Below are positions 36,534 through 47,013 of a stretch of 64,000 nucleotides of DNA, in pieces. The stretch is from Gammaproteobacteria bacterium RIFCSPHIGHO2_12_FULL_39_24. GTDB taxonomy: Bacteria > Pseudomonadota > Gammaproteobacteria > Coxiellales > Coxiellaceae. The stretch lies in the NCBI GenBank assembly GCA_001802455.1, contig MGXZ01000023.1, positions 1 to 64,000 of the forward strand, given 5' to 3'. The notes beneath the pieces were generated by a model, which had not been told where the DNA came from, did no database searches, and was given only the letters and a program-made list of their open reading frames with translations. The position numbers were made by a program, and so were the translations under genes. Position 1 is the stretch's first letter, and each line of letters begins with the position of its first letter.

Positions 36534-37181
36534 ATGATAACAATGGACTGTCTGGAAAAAATTGTTACACAACAGTGTGCTTTTGATGATCGCCTTACTG
36601 CTTTTTCAAGCGTTTTGTTAAACACCAAAATTACAACTCAAGAACAAGTTATGTTACAAACACAACATGGATTTCAGATAATCTTGGGTTGCTTGGTGCG
36701 TGCCCATGATTTCGGCGGAACTATTTATATTATTGGCAATGGCGGCAGCGCAGCCATCGCCAGCCACGCTTCAATTGATTTTATTAACATGTGCAGCATG
36801 CGTGCTACAGCACTTCTGGATCCAGCGGTAACAACTTGTATTTCCAATGACTATGGTTACGATCAAATTTATGTTAAACAATTGGAAACATTTCTTCACA
36901 ACAAAGATATATTGATTGCTATTAGCAGTTCTGGAAAATCAAAAAGTATTATTAACGCGGTAGAAATTGCAAAAAACAGAAAAGCTACTGTGATTACACT
37001 CAGCGGGTTTTCTGAAGAAAATCCGTTGCGCCAACTCGGAGATTATAATCTTTGGTTGAATTCAATAGATTATGGACAAGTTGAAATTGGTCATGCGTTT
37101 TTACTGCATTATATAACCGATTACTTAAGAGATTGTGTGCATTCCAAAAATGAACAATGCTGTGTTGAGGAAATGGTATGA
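36534..37181 (+). CDS. SIS-domain sugar-phosphate isomerase, GmhA-like
   Basis: One SIS domain fills the 215-residue product: YIIGNGGSAAIASHASID, then LIAISSSGKSKSI, then VITLSG. GmhA-type enzymes isomerise sedoheptulose 7-phosphate, entering heptose synthesis. The GNGGSA loop and the C-terminal HAFLLHYITDYLRD fit GmhA/DiaA. I start at the ATG at 36534 (GAGA upstream) instead of the GTG nine bases earlier. It overlaps the next gene by four bases. No HldE/GmhB-like partners are present nearby, so a role in heptose synthesis is uncertain. Confidence 0.8.
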   Translation: MITMDCLEKIVTQQCAFDDRLTAFSSVLLNTKITTQEQVMLQTQHGFQIILGCLVRAHDFGGTIYIIGNGGSAAIASHASIDFINMCSMRATALLDPAVTTCISNDYGYDQIYVKQLETFLHNKDILIAISSSGKSKSIINAVEIAKNRKATVITLSGFSEENPLRQLGDYNLWLNSIDYGQVEIGHAFLLHYITDYLRDCVHSKNEQCCVEEMV

Positions 37182-38116
37182 AAGTTTTAGTAACGGGTGG
37201 ATGCGGATATAAAGGTTCAGTTTTAGTTCCAAAATTACTTAAAAACAGCCATAAAGTGATTGTAGTTGATACACAATGGTTTGGAAATTATTTAGAGCCA
37301 CACGAAAATTTAATAGTAATAAAAGCAGATGTGCGAGAACCAGATATAAATTGGTTTAAAAATGTTGATACCGTTATTCATTTAGCGTCCGTTGCTAATG
37401 ATCCTTGCTCTGATTTAAATCCTAAACTAAGCTGGGAAATTGGGCCGTTAGCTACGATGCGTATTATTGAAATGGCAATTAAAGAAAACGTAAAACAATT
37501 TATTTATGCTTCATCCGGTAGCGTTTATGGCGTGAACGATTCACCAAAAGTGACGGAAGATTTATTATTAAATCCACTCACGGAATATAATAAAACAAAG
37601 ATGGTAACGGAGCGTGTTTTATTAAGCTACGCTGATAAATTAGCAGTACAAATTGTTCGCCCAGCAACAGTCTGTGGATATTCATCACGAATGCGCCTAG
37701 ATGTTTCGGTCAATATGATGACAATACAAGCTTTAACGAATAAAGTCATGACCGTTTTTGGTGGTAATCAGGTGAGACCCAATATTCATATTGATGATAT
37801 TACTGATTTATATCTTTTCTTATTAGATCATCCTGAAATAGTAGGAATTTATAATGCAGGTTTTGAAAATTTATCGATCTTAGAAATTGCAAAAATGGTG
37901 CAAAAATACGTTGTTTCTGATATTCAAGTGACGAAATCAAATGACCCAAGATCCTATCGATTATGTTCAGATAAATTATTGGAAACGGGTTTTAAGCCGA
38001 AAAAAACAATAGAAAACGCTATTCAAGAAATTGTTTATCAATTTGAAAAAAATAAATTGAGAAATGAAGATCGATTTTATAATTTAAAAACTATGAAAGC
38101 ATTGGGTGTTGTGTGA
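37178..38116 (+). CDS. NAD-dependent sugar-nucleotide epimerase/dehydratase (extended SDR)
   Basis: The 312-residue extended SDR starts MKVLVTGGCGYKGSV, a variant of the G-x2-G-x2-G NAD motif. It has VIHLASVANDP, the catalytic Ser in YASSGSVYG and Y-x3-K in EYNKTK. Its ATG overlaps the SIS gene's stop (ATGA), so both probably act in one pathway after the dioxygenase. Substrate unknown; related proteins act on GDP- or UDP-sugars. Confidence 0.8.
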   Translation: MKVLVTGGCGYKGSVLVPKLLKNSHKVIVVDTQWFGNYLEPHENLIVIKADVREPDINWFKNVDTVIHLASVANDPCSDLNPKLSWEIGPLATMRIIEMAIKENVKQFIYASSGSVYGVNDSPKVTEDLLLNPLTEYNKTKMVTERVLLSYADKLAVQIVRPATVCGYSSRMRLDVSVNMMTIQALTNKVMTVFGGNQVRPNIHIDDITDLYLFLLDHPEIVGIYNAGFENLSILEIAKMVQKYVVSDIQVTKSNDPRSYRLCSDKLLETGFKPKKTIENAIQEIVYQFEKNKLRNEDRFYNLKTMKALGVV

Positions 38117-39172
<1,056 letters not shown>

Positions 39173-39181
39173 CATTTATTT

Positions 39182-40342
39182 ATGATCCCATATGGTCGTC
39201 AAGAAATTTCTCAAGAAGATATTGCAGCTGTTCTTGAAATTTTGAAATCAGATTGGCTTACACAAGGACCCGTGGTGCCTAGCTTTGAAAAAGCGGTAGC
39301 GCAAAAGGTAAATGCACTGTTTGCTGTTGCTGTCAATTCAGCTACGAGCGCATTGCATATTGCTTGCTTGGCGCTAGATCTTGGTCCTGGAGATTGGTTA
39401 TGGACTTCTCCAAACACGTTTGTTGCTTCCGCTAATTGTGGACTTTATTGTGGAGCTCATGTGGATTTTGTGGATATTGATCCGCTGACATACAACATGA
39501 GCGTAGAATCTCTCGCGGAAAAATTAGATAAGGCAGAAAAAAAGGGTGTTTTACCAAAAGTGATTATTCCGGTTCATTTTGCAGGACAATCTTGCGACAT
39601 GGTATCCATTCATAATCTTTCCAAACGTTATGGATTTAAGATTATTGAAGATGCATCCCATGCGATAGGTGGATCATACAAAGGAAAGCCAATAGGTAAT
39701 TGTGAATACAGTGATATCACGGTATTTAGTTTTCATCCTGTCAAAGTGATCACGAGTGGCGAAGGCGGAATGGCATTGACAAACCAAGTGTATTTGGCCG
39801 AAAAAATGCAGAGTTTGAGATCCCACGGGATTACAAGAAATCCTGAAAAAATGCACGATCGTCCTCATGGAGATTGGTATTATGAACAGATTGATCTGGG
39901 TTTCAATTATCGAATGACAGATATTCAAGCAGCATTAGGATTAAGCCAATTAAAGCGACTTGAACAATTTGTTAATCGGCGTCATCAAATTGCATCTGAT
40001 TATGATGATGCATTAAGTTGCTTACCCCTTGTTCTGCCATTTCAACAACCTGATGTTTATTCTGCTTTTCACTTGTATGTGATTCAGATTGATCAAGAGC
40101 AGTCACTTATTAAACGAGATTATCTTTTTAATCGATTACGTGAAGAAGGAATTGGTGTCAATGTGCATTACATACCGGTACACACTCAACCTTATTATCA
40201 ACATCTTCACTTTAAAAAAAATCAATTTATTGAAGCTGAGAAATATTACTCGAATGCACTTTCCTTACCGATTTTTTCCGCTTTGACGGATAAAGAACAA
40301 CAAAAAATCATTGCTGTTCTTGAAAAGGAATTACAGGAATGA
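39182..40342 (+). CDS. pseC: UDP-4-amino-4,6-dideoxy-N-acetyl-beta-L-altrosamine transaminase (PseC)
   Basis: A DegT/DnrJ/EryC1-family aminotransferase of 386 residues. It starts IPYGRQEISQEDIAAV, has EDASHAIGGSY (PLP phosphate/ring contacts) and the PLP lysine in FHPVKVITSGEGGM, and YRMTDIQAALG. The N-terminal signature and the pairing with pseB support PseC, using Glu as amino donor. Its stop overlaps the aldo/keto reductase start by four bases. Confidence 0.92.
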   Translation: MIPYGRQEISQEDIAAVLEILKSDWLTQGPVVPSFEKAVAQKVNALFAVAVNSATSALHIACLALDLGPGDWLWTSPNTFVASANCGLYCGAHVDFVDIDPLTYNMSVESLAEKLDKAEKKGVLPKVIIPVHFAGQSCDMVSIHNLSKRYGFKIIEDASHAIGGSYKGKPIGNCEYSDITVFSFHPVKVITSGEGGMALTNQVYLAEKMQSLRSHGITRNPEKMHDRPHGDWYYEQIDLGFNYRMTDIQAALGLSQLKRLEQFVNRRHQIASDYDDALSCLPLVLPFQQPDVYSAFHLYVIQIDQEQSLIKRDYLFNRLREEGIGVNVHYIPVHTQPYYQHLHFKKNQFIEAEKYYSNALSLPIFSALTDKEQQKIIAVLEKELQE

Positions 40343-41217
40343 ATACTCAAACTGAAATCGCGCTCGGTACGGCTCAATTCGGATTAAATTATGGCATTGC
40401 CGGGCGAGGTGAAGTTGTGCCTCAAACTGAAGTATGTCAAATTCTTGAGCGCGCTTGGGATTTGGGTATCAGAAGAATTGATACCGCTCCTGTGTACGGC
40501 GCTATTGAAAAAGAACTGAAGATGTTGTTGAAGAAATATCCATTCAAAGTAGTTTCGAAAATTCCATTTGTTCCTGTGAACGATGAGAAAGATGATATCG
40601 CGCATTTTATTCTGAATCATATTCGTAGCTCACAAAATAATCTCGACGATTCATTGGATGCATTGCTTTTTCATCGCAGTGGGGATTTATTTAGCGAGCA
40701 GGCGAATTTTATATGGGAAGTAGCTTCAAAGGCTCTAAAAAACTCAAATATTCGATTAGGTGTTTCCTGTTATTCGCCTGATGAATTAAAAAAGTTATGT
40801 AAAAGATTTCCCATTCAAGTATCACAGATTCCTGGAAATGCTTTTGATCAGCGGTTAAGATCAACTCATGAAATAACTGATGTAGAAATTCATTTAAGAA
40901 GTGTTTTCTTACAAGGCATTTTACTGCTCTCGTTAGACCAAGTTTCTGAAAAATTACCCAAAGCTGCGGACGCTCTTAAAAACTGGAAGACATGGTGTGA
41001 AGAAAATAATTTTTCTCCATTACAAGGTGCGTTAAGTTTTGTGAAGTTTCATCCCAATGTCAGTTATTGCGTGATCGGTGTTGATAGATTGTCACAATTG
41101 GAAGAAATTTATAATTGTTGGACGACGCTTCAGCCTATGAAGACTCATCCACCCAGTGTAAATGATCTCGACATTATTGATCCGCGTTGTTGGGAAAAAT
41201 TTCCACTCAGCAATTAA
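40339..41217 (+). CDS. Aldo/keto reductase family protein in pse cluster
   Basis: The 292-residue TIM-barrel protein has LGTAQFGLNYGIA and the catalytic Asp/Tyr in RIDTAPVYG, followed by SKIP (Lys). The expected His of the AKR tetrad should lie near LLFHRSGD, which has HRS. The C-terminal NADPH-binding part is recognisable (CVIGVDRLSQLEEI). Similar reductases are often found inside pseudaminic/legionaminic acid clusters without a settled function. It is coupled to pseC. Confidence 0.8.
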   Translation: MNTQTEIALGTAQFGLNYGIAGRGEVVPQTEVCQILERAWDLGIRRIDTAPVYGAIEKELKMLLKKYPFKVVSKIPFVPVNDEKDDIAHFILNHIRSSQNNLDDSLDALLFHRSGDLFSEQANFIWEVASKALKNSNIRLGVSCYSPDELKKLCKRFPIQVSQIPGNAFDQRLRSTHEITDVEIHLRSVFLQGILLLSLDQVSEKLPKAADALKNWKTWCEENNFSPLQGALSFVKFHPNVSYCVIGVDRLSQLEEIYNCWTTLQPMKTHPPSVNDLDIIDPRCWEKFPLSN

Positions 41218-41234
41218 ATAGCCAGGAGTTATCA

Positions 41235-42674
41235 ATGGATACTTTGATCATACAATCTTATTGCATGGGTCGTGTGATGGAAACATCAGGTGACATCGCT
41301 TTACAATTTAAAGATAAAGGAAAAAATGTTGGATATTTTTTTATTGATGTCAACGATCCGTTTGCACCAATGCCCTTTGGAGTGTGGCCATTTCATGCGA
41401 AAAAAAGTCGAAAGGTTAAACCATTTAAAAAAATATTGGAAGATTTTAATATTCATGTCATTGAAGATGTGGAGCAAAAAACCACAGAAAACGAAATTTT
41501 TAATCTTCTTGAACGCTCAAATTTTAAGTCTCTTGAAGAGGTAGAACATTTTATCTATGATTCTATGCCTCTGGGATTAGGTGTATTAACGGAACTTGCG
41601 GGACTTTCAAAAGATGCTTATCCGGATGTGGTTCTTTACAAGGATATTATAAAGAAAGGACTTTTGGCCTCTATTTTGGCCTATGAATCGTGCCTTAAAG
41701 TTTTACGAAAATACAATCCTGAAGAAATCATTGTTTACAATGGCCGTTTTGCAATCCCTCAAGCAACTCGTTGCGCTGCAAAGCGATGCAATATTGAAGT
41801 GAGAAGCTATGAATTTTTTTCTAATCCAACACGATTTTTTTTGTTTGAAAAAACGCAATTTAATATTCAATCATTAATAAAAATGATTACGGGATGTTGG
41901 GAAGCAGAAGGTTCAGATCGTGAAGCTCAAGCACATCATTTCTTTTTCAGACAAAGAAATAATAAAGAGTTCAATGGATACCTATTAAACCAAAAAAATA
42001 ATGATTTGCCTGAAAAGAAAAAAAGAACGCGAGTGACTTTTTGTTCATCAAGTGATGATGAATTTGTATATTTGTATGATTCTGAAATAGGCCATTCATC
42101 TATTTTTGCATCACAAAGAGAAGCAATACAATACTTGATTGAATGGGTTAATAAATTAGAAGATGTCGAGCTCGTGATCCGCGTGCATCCTTTTGTATCA
42201 AAAAAATCACTTCGTGATCAGTTATTTTGGAATAATCTTTCAGGCAAAAATACCACTCTCATTACTTCTGATTCGTCTGTAGATACTTACGCCCTCATTG
42301 AATCATCGGATTTAATATTAACCTTTGGTTCAATGACCGGGATTGAAGCAACTTATTTGGGGCGTCCGTCTGTTTCTTTATGCTGTTCTCCTTATAGTGG
42401 TTGGGGATGTGTTTACGAACCAAAATCTCTCGGTGAGCTGTCATCATTACTGATAAACATTCCAAAGGCATTACCACAAGAGCGATGCTTGCCATTTGGA
42501 TATTTTTTAAAATGTAGTGGAAACTACGAACATCAATATTATTCGCCAAATGATGGTCAATTTTGTGGTGTAAAATTAAGTGTGGAAATGCAGCTCATTC
42601 AGATAATAAAGCAATCGCTTTTAGGAAGATCTGTCAAAGAATTATCAGCTACTTTCAGAAACAAGTTTGCATGA
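41235..42674 (+). CDS. GT-B-fold polysaccharide biosynthesis protein, function unknown
   Basis: The product is 480 residues, using the ATG at 41235 with AGGAG six bases upstream; an in-frame start 48 bases earlier lies inside the previous gene. The C-terminal half has LVIRVHPF, then SSVDTYALIESSDLILTFGSMTGIEA and GRPSV. This is the pattern of nucleotide-sugar binding domains in KpsC/KpsS-like and CDP-glycerol transferase-like enzymes. The N-terminal half is unfamiliar. It probably transfers a sugar acid or modified residue, but I cannot say which. Confidence 0.6.
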   Translation: MDTLIIQSYCMGRVMETSGDIALQFKDKGKNVGYFFIDVNDPFAPMPFGVWPFHAKKSRKVKPFKKILEDFNIHVIEDVEQKTTENEIFNLLERSNFKSLEEVEHFIYDSMPLGLGVLTELAGLSKDAYPDVVLYKDIIKKGLLASILAYESCLKVLRKYNPEEIIVYNGRFAIPQATRCAAKRCNIEVRSYEFFSNPTRFFLFEKTQFNIQSLIKMITGCWEAEGSDREAQAHHFFFRQRNNKEFNGYLLNQKNNDLPEKKKRTRVTFCSSSDDEFVYLYDSEIGHSSIFASQREAIQYLIEWVNKLEDVELVIRVHPFVSKKSLRDQLFWNNLSGKNTTLITSDSSVDTYALIESSDLILTFGSMTGIEATYLGRPSVSLCCSPYSGWGCVYEPKSLGELSSLLINIPKALPQERCLPFGYFLKCSGNYEHQYYSPNDGQFCGVKLSVEMQLIQIIKQSLLGRSVKELSATFRNKFA

Positions 42675-42697
42675 ATTGAATTTTAAAAGAAATATTT

Positions 42698-43618
42698 ATG
42701 TCTAATGAACAGATTAACACTTGGAATGAACATCAAGGAAAATGCCTAGATTCTGCTAATGGATTTGATGTTATTGAGTGTAATCTTTGTAAATTCATAC
42801 ATATTGTACCGCTTCCTTCAACAAAGGAGTTGGAGAAGATATATAAGCATGAATATTACACACAGGAAATACCTCTCTACATAGAGCGATATACCGAGGA
42901 TTTAGCCTGGTGGAATTCTGTTTATCAAGAACGTTATGATGCATTTGAAAATTTATTACCGAGTACTCGTCGGCGTATTTTAGATGTTGGTTCAGGACCA
43001 GGGTATTTTTTATTACATGGTAAAGAGCGAGGGTGGAATACGCTGGGAATTGAGCCATCACATCATGCTGCAAAACATAGTCGTGGATTAGGATTAGATG
43101 TTATAGAAACTTTTTTAAATGAAGAAATGATTAAGGAGCTGGGTACTTTTGATGTTGTTAATATGAGTGAGGTTTTGGAGCATGTACCCGATCCAAAAAA
43201 AATGATAGAAATCGCACATCAACTGTTATCGCCAGGCGGCTTATTTTGTGCAGTAGTACCGAATGATTACAATCCTTTCCAAATAGCATTACGAAAATCA
43301 TGCGCTTTTTCGCCATGGTGGGTTGCTGCCCCGCATCATATCAACTATTTTAATTTTGATTCATTCAGCAATTTATTAAATCTCTGCGGGTTTGAAGAAG
43401 TTTTCAGAGAGTCTACTTTTCCGATGGATTTGTTTTTATTAATGGGAAACAATTATATTGGTAACGACACTTTAGGAAGATTGTGCCACAGTCAACGAAT
43501 AAATTTTGAAAAAAATTTATTAATCTCAGATCAAAAAGAACTTAAGCAAGCACTGTACAAGGCATTTGCCAGTTTGAATATTGGCAGAGAGATCAAAATG
43601 ATTACAAGAAAAATATAA
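42698..43618 (+). CDS. Class I SAM-dependent methyltransferase
   Basis: The 306-residue protein has an N-terminal Cys-containing segment (IECNLCKF) reminiscent of a degraded zinc motif. The methyltransferase core has motif I LDVGSGPGYFL, the acidic end of strand 2 in GIEPS, motif II VVNMSEVLEHVPDP and motif III LLSPGGLF. Proteins of this Methyltransf_23 type commonly modify sugars in surface-polysaccharide clusters. Target unknown. A second methyltransferase of the same architecture lies at 45456. Confidence 0.8.
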   Translation: MSNEQINTWNEHQGKCLDSANGFDVIECNLCKFIHIVPLPSTKELEKIYKHEYYTQEIPLYIERYTEDLAWWNSVYQERYDAFENLLPSTRRRILDVGSGPGYFLLHGKERGWNTLGIEPSHHAAKHSRGLGLDVIETFLNEEMIKELGTFDVVNMSEVLEHVPDPKKMIEIAHQLLSPGGLFCAVVPNDYNPFQIALRKSCAFSPWWVAAPHHINYFNFDSFSNLLNLCGFEEVFRESTFPMDLFLLMGNNYIGNDTLGRLCHSQRINFEKNLLISDQKELKQALYKAFASLNIGREIKMITRKI

Positions 43619-43642
43619 CTTGAAATAAATTAGGAATGAAGC

Positions 43643-44836
43643 ATGAAAGACAGCGCAGTTTGGTTAATCTCTGGCGGTCCTATGCAGCAAATCGTTGCAA
43701 AAAAAATACGTTCAAATAGATTTCGATTGATTGTTTCGGATGGAAATGCCAATGCTGCGTGTAAAGATATGGCTGACTTATTTTTAAATATTGATACTTT
43801 TAATGTTGATGATCATATAAAAACTTGCGATGAAATACTAAAACGTTTTGAGGTGAAGGCGGTGCTCACTTTTGCTGCTGACTGTCATTATACTGTTGCA
43901 AAAGTGGCTGGTTATTTAAATTTACCTCATATCGATCCTGAAATTTCTCAAACTTGCCGCGACAAATTTAAAACGCGTGAATTATTGCGGGATAATGGGT
44001 TTTTACAGCCTGAAAGTTACGTTGTGAGTTCTTTTGATGAAGCAAAATCAATTCTTCATTCTAATAATATCAAAAAAACTTTTGTATTGAAGGCTACAGA
44101 CAATTCAGGTAGTCGTGGTTTCCAAATCATCACTAATCCAAAAAATTTTAGCTTGGAACAATTTCGATATACTCAAGAATACGGCACAACAGGGAAGGTG
44201 ATCCTGGAGGAACAATTAATACCAGATTCCACTCAAATATCGGAGGCTTCTGTAGAAACATTATGGTTCGAAGGTAAAATGTATTGGATTAATTGGGTCG
44301 ATAGAATTTTTCCCAGGGATTTACAATTTTTCCCTGATGTTTGTATGCAGATAAAACCGAATGAGTGGATTGAGGTAGCGCATATTAATCCTGCAAAACG
44401 TGATTTTTCTACTAAAGAACAAGTCATTTCTTTAATGCAAAAAGCGGGGCAGGTATTAGGAATGCATAATCAACCTTGGGGGCATTTACTAAAAGGAGAT
44501 ATTTTCTTTACCGAAAGTGGACCTGTTATTTTGGAATTAACGCCACGCTCTTCAGGTGGATGGGATAGTAGTGGCTCTTCAGTTTCGCGTGGTGCTGACA
44601 TTGCCGGTGGCGTTTTACAGATGGCATTAGGATATCCTTTAACCCTGGATACCTGGTATCGTTTTTTTAACTTTCATGATGTAGAGCGAACCGCCGTCGT
44701 ATTCTCTAGAATTTCAGACCAAGCTAAAGATTGTACCGGAAGATCGTTCGCATTAAGTTCAGGTTATGCTGCAGTTAATGAATTAATGAATCAGTCACTT
44801 AAAAAATTGGAGGAAGAAAATTATGTCACAGCTTGA
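43643..44836 (+). CDS. ATP-grasp family ligase
   Basis: The 397-residue protein has an N-terminal Rossmann-like pre-ATP-grasp domain (VWLISGGPMQQIVAKKI). The ATP-grasp core has VLKATDNSGSRGF, the lid region and ILEEQLI, then the metal-binding ILELTPRSSGG near residue 300. ATP-grasp enzymes join a carboxylate to an amine or thiol through an acyl phosphate. In a polysaccharide locus it may attach an amino acid to an amino sugar; inference only. AGGAATG precedes the start; the 3' end overlaps the cupin-like gene by 14 bases. Confidence 0.75.
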   Translation: MKDSAVWLISGGPMQQIVAKKIRSNRFRLIVSDGNANAACKDMADLFLNIDTFNVDDHIKTCDEILKRFEVKAVLTFAADCHYTVAKVAGYLNLPHIDPEISQTCRDKFKTRELLRDNGFLQPESYVVSSFDEAKSILHSNNIKKTFVLKATDNSGSRGFQIITNPKNFSLEQFRYTQEYGTTGKVILEEQLIPDSTQISEASVETLWFEGKMYWINWVDRIFPRDLQFFPDVCMQIKPNEWIEVAHINPAKRDFSTKEQVISLMQKAGQVLGMHNQPWGHLLKGDIFFTESGPVILELTPRSSGGWDSSGSSVSRGADIAGGVLQMALGYPLTLDTWYRFFNFHDVERTAVVFSRISDQAKDCTGRSFALSSGYAAVNELMNQSLKKLEEENYVTA

Positions 44837-45410
44837 TGCTCATCAAAAAAAACTACCCACGCTCGCAGTTCAAGAGAAAGACTCGCGATTATTTTTTAGC
44901 ACTTCTTTAGAGGAAGCTGAAGTTATTATTTCCAAACAAAATCGTATTGAGCGTGTTATTCATCGTGACTTGATTAACGAAAAAGAATTTCAAGTTAATC
45001 CTGATGAGTCTCATGCTATCGTTGTGGGTTCAGGTAATTGTGAACGGGACGTTCACCATTTTCTACTTCCTTCAAATGAGCCTCATTTGCAAATTCGCTT
45101 AGGGCAAACGTTTCATCGCGGTGAAGGGACTTGGTCAAGTTTGCCGCATGATTTTGAAAATTATCCAGAATCAGGTTTTGAAGAAGTTTTTTATTATTTG
45201 TTATCAGGCGGTACTAAAAAAGCTATTCAGGTTGGCAGAGGATTATGGGATGATGGCAGTGCTGTAGATGCAATTTGGCAGGTGAAAGACCGCCAATTTA
45301 GTAATATACCCATGGGGTTTCACCCAGTTGTAGGTGAGCCAGGCGTGCAAGTTAGTTATGTTTGGGCATATCTGGCGAAGAAAAAAGAATGGGAAAAGGT
45401 AAAACGATAA
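44823..45410 (+). CDS. IolB/KduI-like cupin isomerase
   Basis: The 195-residue protein resembles the second half of 5-deoxy-glucuronate isomerase IolB. It has TWSSLPHDFE, a glutamate-rich EEVFYYLL, and the metal-ligand His in MGFHPVVGEPG followed by VSYVWAYLA. IolB works in inositol catabolism and KduI in hexuronate catabolism. Here there are no other iol catabolic genes, and the gene overlaps an ATP-grasp gene, so it more likely isomerises a keto-sugar or sugar acid of the surface glycan. GGAAG lies seven bases upstream. Confidence 0.65.
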   Translation: MSQLDAHQKKLPTLAVQEKDSRLFFSTSLEEAEVIISKQNRIERVIHRDLINEKEFQVNPDESHAIVVGSGNCERDVHHFLLPSNEPHLQIRLGQTFHRGEGTWSSLPHDFENYPESGFEEVFYYLLSGGTKKAIQVGRGLWDDGSAVDAIWQVKDRQFSNIPMGFHPVVGEPGVQVSYVWAYLAKKKEWEKVKR

Positions 45411-45455
45411 TATCTACCGGAAACGAATTTCATCTTTATACAAAGGAAGAGTATT

Positions 45456-46313
45456 GTGTCAGCCTACGTTACCTGTGTTTTTTGTGCTAATTCTATTGAA
45501 GCCCAATTTTATACTACAATTTCATGGGAAGAGCTTACTTCTTCATGGTTTCGTTGCCCAAGCTGCAATAGTCTCATGATACTTCCTTCTCCTGATGAGG
45601 CATGTCTTAATCGATTATATGGTGAAAACTATCGTGAGCAGGTATTACAACCTCATCCAGGTGTTGATAATCGTGTTCGATATAGCGAGTCTTATCGTCC
45701 AGTGGTATTTAGCGAATATCAGCAATCGTTAGATGATCTTAATGCTTTTAATCCCTCGCCGAACACTCTTCTTGACTTCGGGTGTGCAGACGGGGTGTTT
45801 CTCGAATTTTGTCGTCAACATGTATTTGAAAAGAAAAATATTCGAATCTATGGAGTAGATATTTCTTCAGAAATGTTAGAAGTCGCAAAATCAAAAGGAT
45901 TTAATGTGGCTCATGTTAACGATGTTGAACAATTTAATGAAAAATTCGATTTAATTACAATGTGGGATGTTCTTGAGCATATTATAGATCCTTATAGTGT
46001 TCTAAAAAAGTTGGTAGATGTTCTTTCTCTTGATGGGAGAATTATCATTCAAACACCACAGTTCGGGGTAATTGCTGAAATTTTTGGAAGTAATTGGAAT
46101 CATTTACTACCCTGTCAACATGTCAGTCTACCCTCTTTTCAAGGAATTGATGCGCTTGCTAAACGTCTTGGACTAGTCGTAAAAAAACATTTAAGTTTTG
46201 GTGCTAATGCTCCAGAGTCACACGTACAACAACCATTTAAAAGTTATTTTGATGCAGTTGCAAAGCAACTTAATATTGGTAGTACACAATTAATCTGTTT
46301 AGCAAGAAGTTAA
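45456..46313 (+). CDS. Class I SAM-dependent methyltransferase with N-terminal Cys pairs
   Basis: A 285-residue protein with a zinc-ribbon-like N-terminus (CVFC and CPSC pairs) before the SAM domain. Motif I reads LLDFGCADGVFLEF, strand 2 ends GVDIS, and motif II is ITMWDVLEHIIDP. This N-terminal zinc element plus C-terminal methyltransferase is found in NDP-sugar C-methyltransferases and related enzymes; the usual third domain is short here. The GTG start is supported by AAGGAAG upstream. Confidence 0.8.
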   Translation: MSAYVTCVFCANSIEAQFYTTISWEELTSSWFRCPSCNSLMILPSPDEACLNRLYGENYREQVLQPHPGVDNRVRYSESYRPVVFSEYQQSLDDLNAFNPSPNTLLDFGCADGVFLEFCRQHVFEKKNIRIYGVDISSEMLEVAKSKGFNVAHVNDVEQFNEKFDLITMWDVLEHIIDPYSVLKKLVDVLSLDGRIIIQTPQFGVIAEIFGSNWNHLLPCQHVSLPSFQGIDALAKRLGLVVKKHLSFGANAPESHVQQPFKSYFDAVAKQLNIGSTQLICLARS

Positions 46314-46330
46314 ATAGGAAATATAACTCA

Positions 46331-47002
46331 ATGAAGAAAAAAGCAGTGATCATAGGGGCAACCGGTAACGTTGGACGAGCGGTATGTAAAGTTTTTGCAG
46401 ATGCTGATTACGAGCTTGATTCACAATGGTTGGATGCATCTCGCCCGGACGTAACGAAAGTCGAATCTTTTAAAAATTTACCTCAAAAAATTGATACGGT
46501 TGTTTATCTAGCAGGAATTAATCGAGTAAAAAAACCAGAAGAATTTTCTGAATCCGATTGGGATGAAGTGTTGGGTGTTAATTTAAAAGGCGCTTTTTTA
46601 TGCGCTAAAGCCGCTTTTCCTGCAATGAAAGCAAATGGAAAATCTTCTTTTATTGTTATTTCTTCTATCATGGTGACGCATCCCTATCCTGGTCGGTTAG
46701 CTTATGCTGTATCAAAAGGCGGATTGGAGGCTATGACGCGATCACTCTCAGTGGAATGGGGACAATACGGTATAGCGACACATGCATTGCGTTTAGGACA
46801 TATCGATGGTTTGATGAAAACAACAGTTACTAATCCAAAACTTTTAGATACCGTTAAACAAAAGACGCCATTGAATAAGTTAATTGATCTATTAGAAGTA
46901 GCTCGTTATATTCTTTGGCTTGCGCAAGGTGGTTGTCATTCCGTATCAGGCAGTGTGGCTGATTTTGATTCAGGATATACACTGAATCGTTGGCCATTGT
47001 GA
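46331..47002 (+). CDS. SDR-family oxidoreductase
   Basis: A classical short-chain reductase of 223 residues: GATGNVGRAV for cofactor binding, YLAGINR in place of NAG, catalytic Ser in VISSIMV and YAVSK. The C-terminus LNRWPL resembles sugar-modifying SDRs in nonulosonic-acid gene islands. It abuts the NeuB-family gene, whose start lies 12 bases after this stop. Confidence 0.8.
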   Translation: MKKKAVIIGATGNVGRAVCKVFADADYELDSQWLDASRPDVTKVESFKNLPQKIDTVVYLAGINRVKKPEEFSESDWDEVLGVNLKGAFLCAKAAFPAMKANGKSSFIVISSIMVTHPYPGRLAYAVSKGGLEAMTRSLSVEWGQYGIATHALRLGHIDGLMKTTVTNPKLLDTVKQKTPLNKLIDLLEVARYILWLAQGGCHSVSGSVADFDSGYTLNRWPL

Positions 47003-47013
47003 TTGGGGAAAAA

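Noticed and set aside
44823-45410. IolB-like gene as proof of inositol catabolism linked to the lipid cluster
   Set aside because: It is 25 kb away, lacks other iol genes and is translationally linked to a glycan-type ATP-grasp gene.
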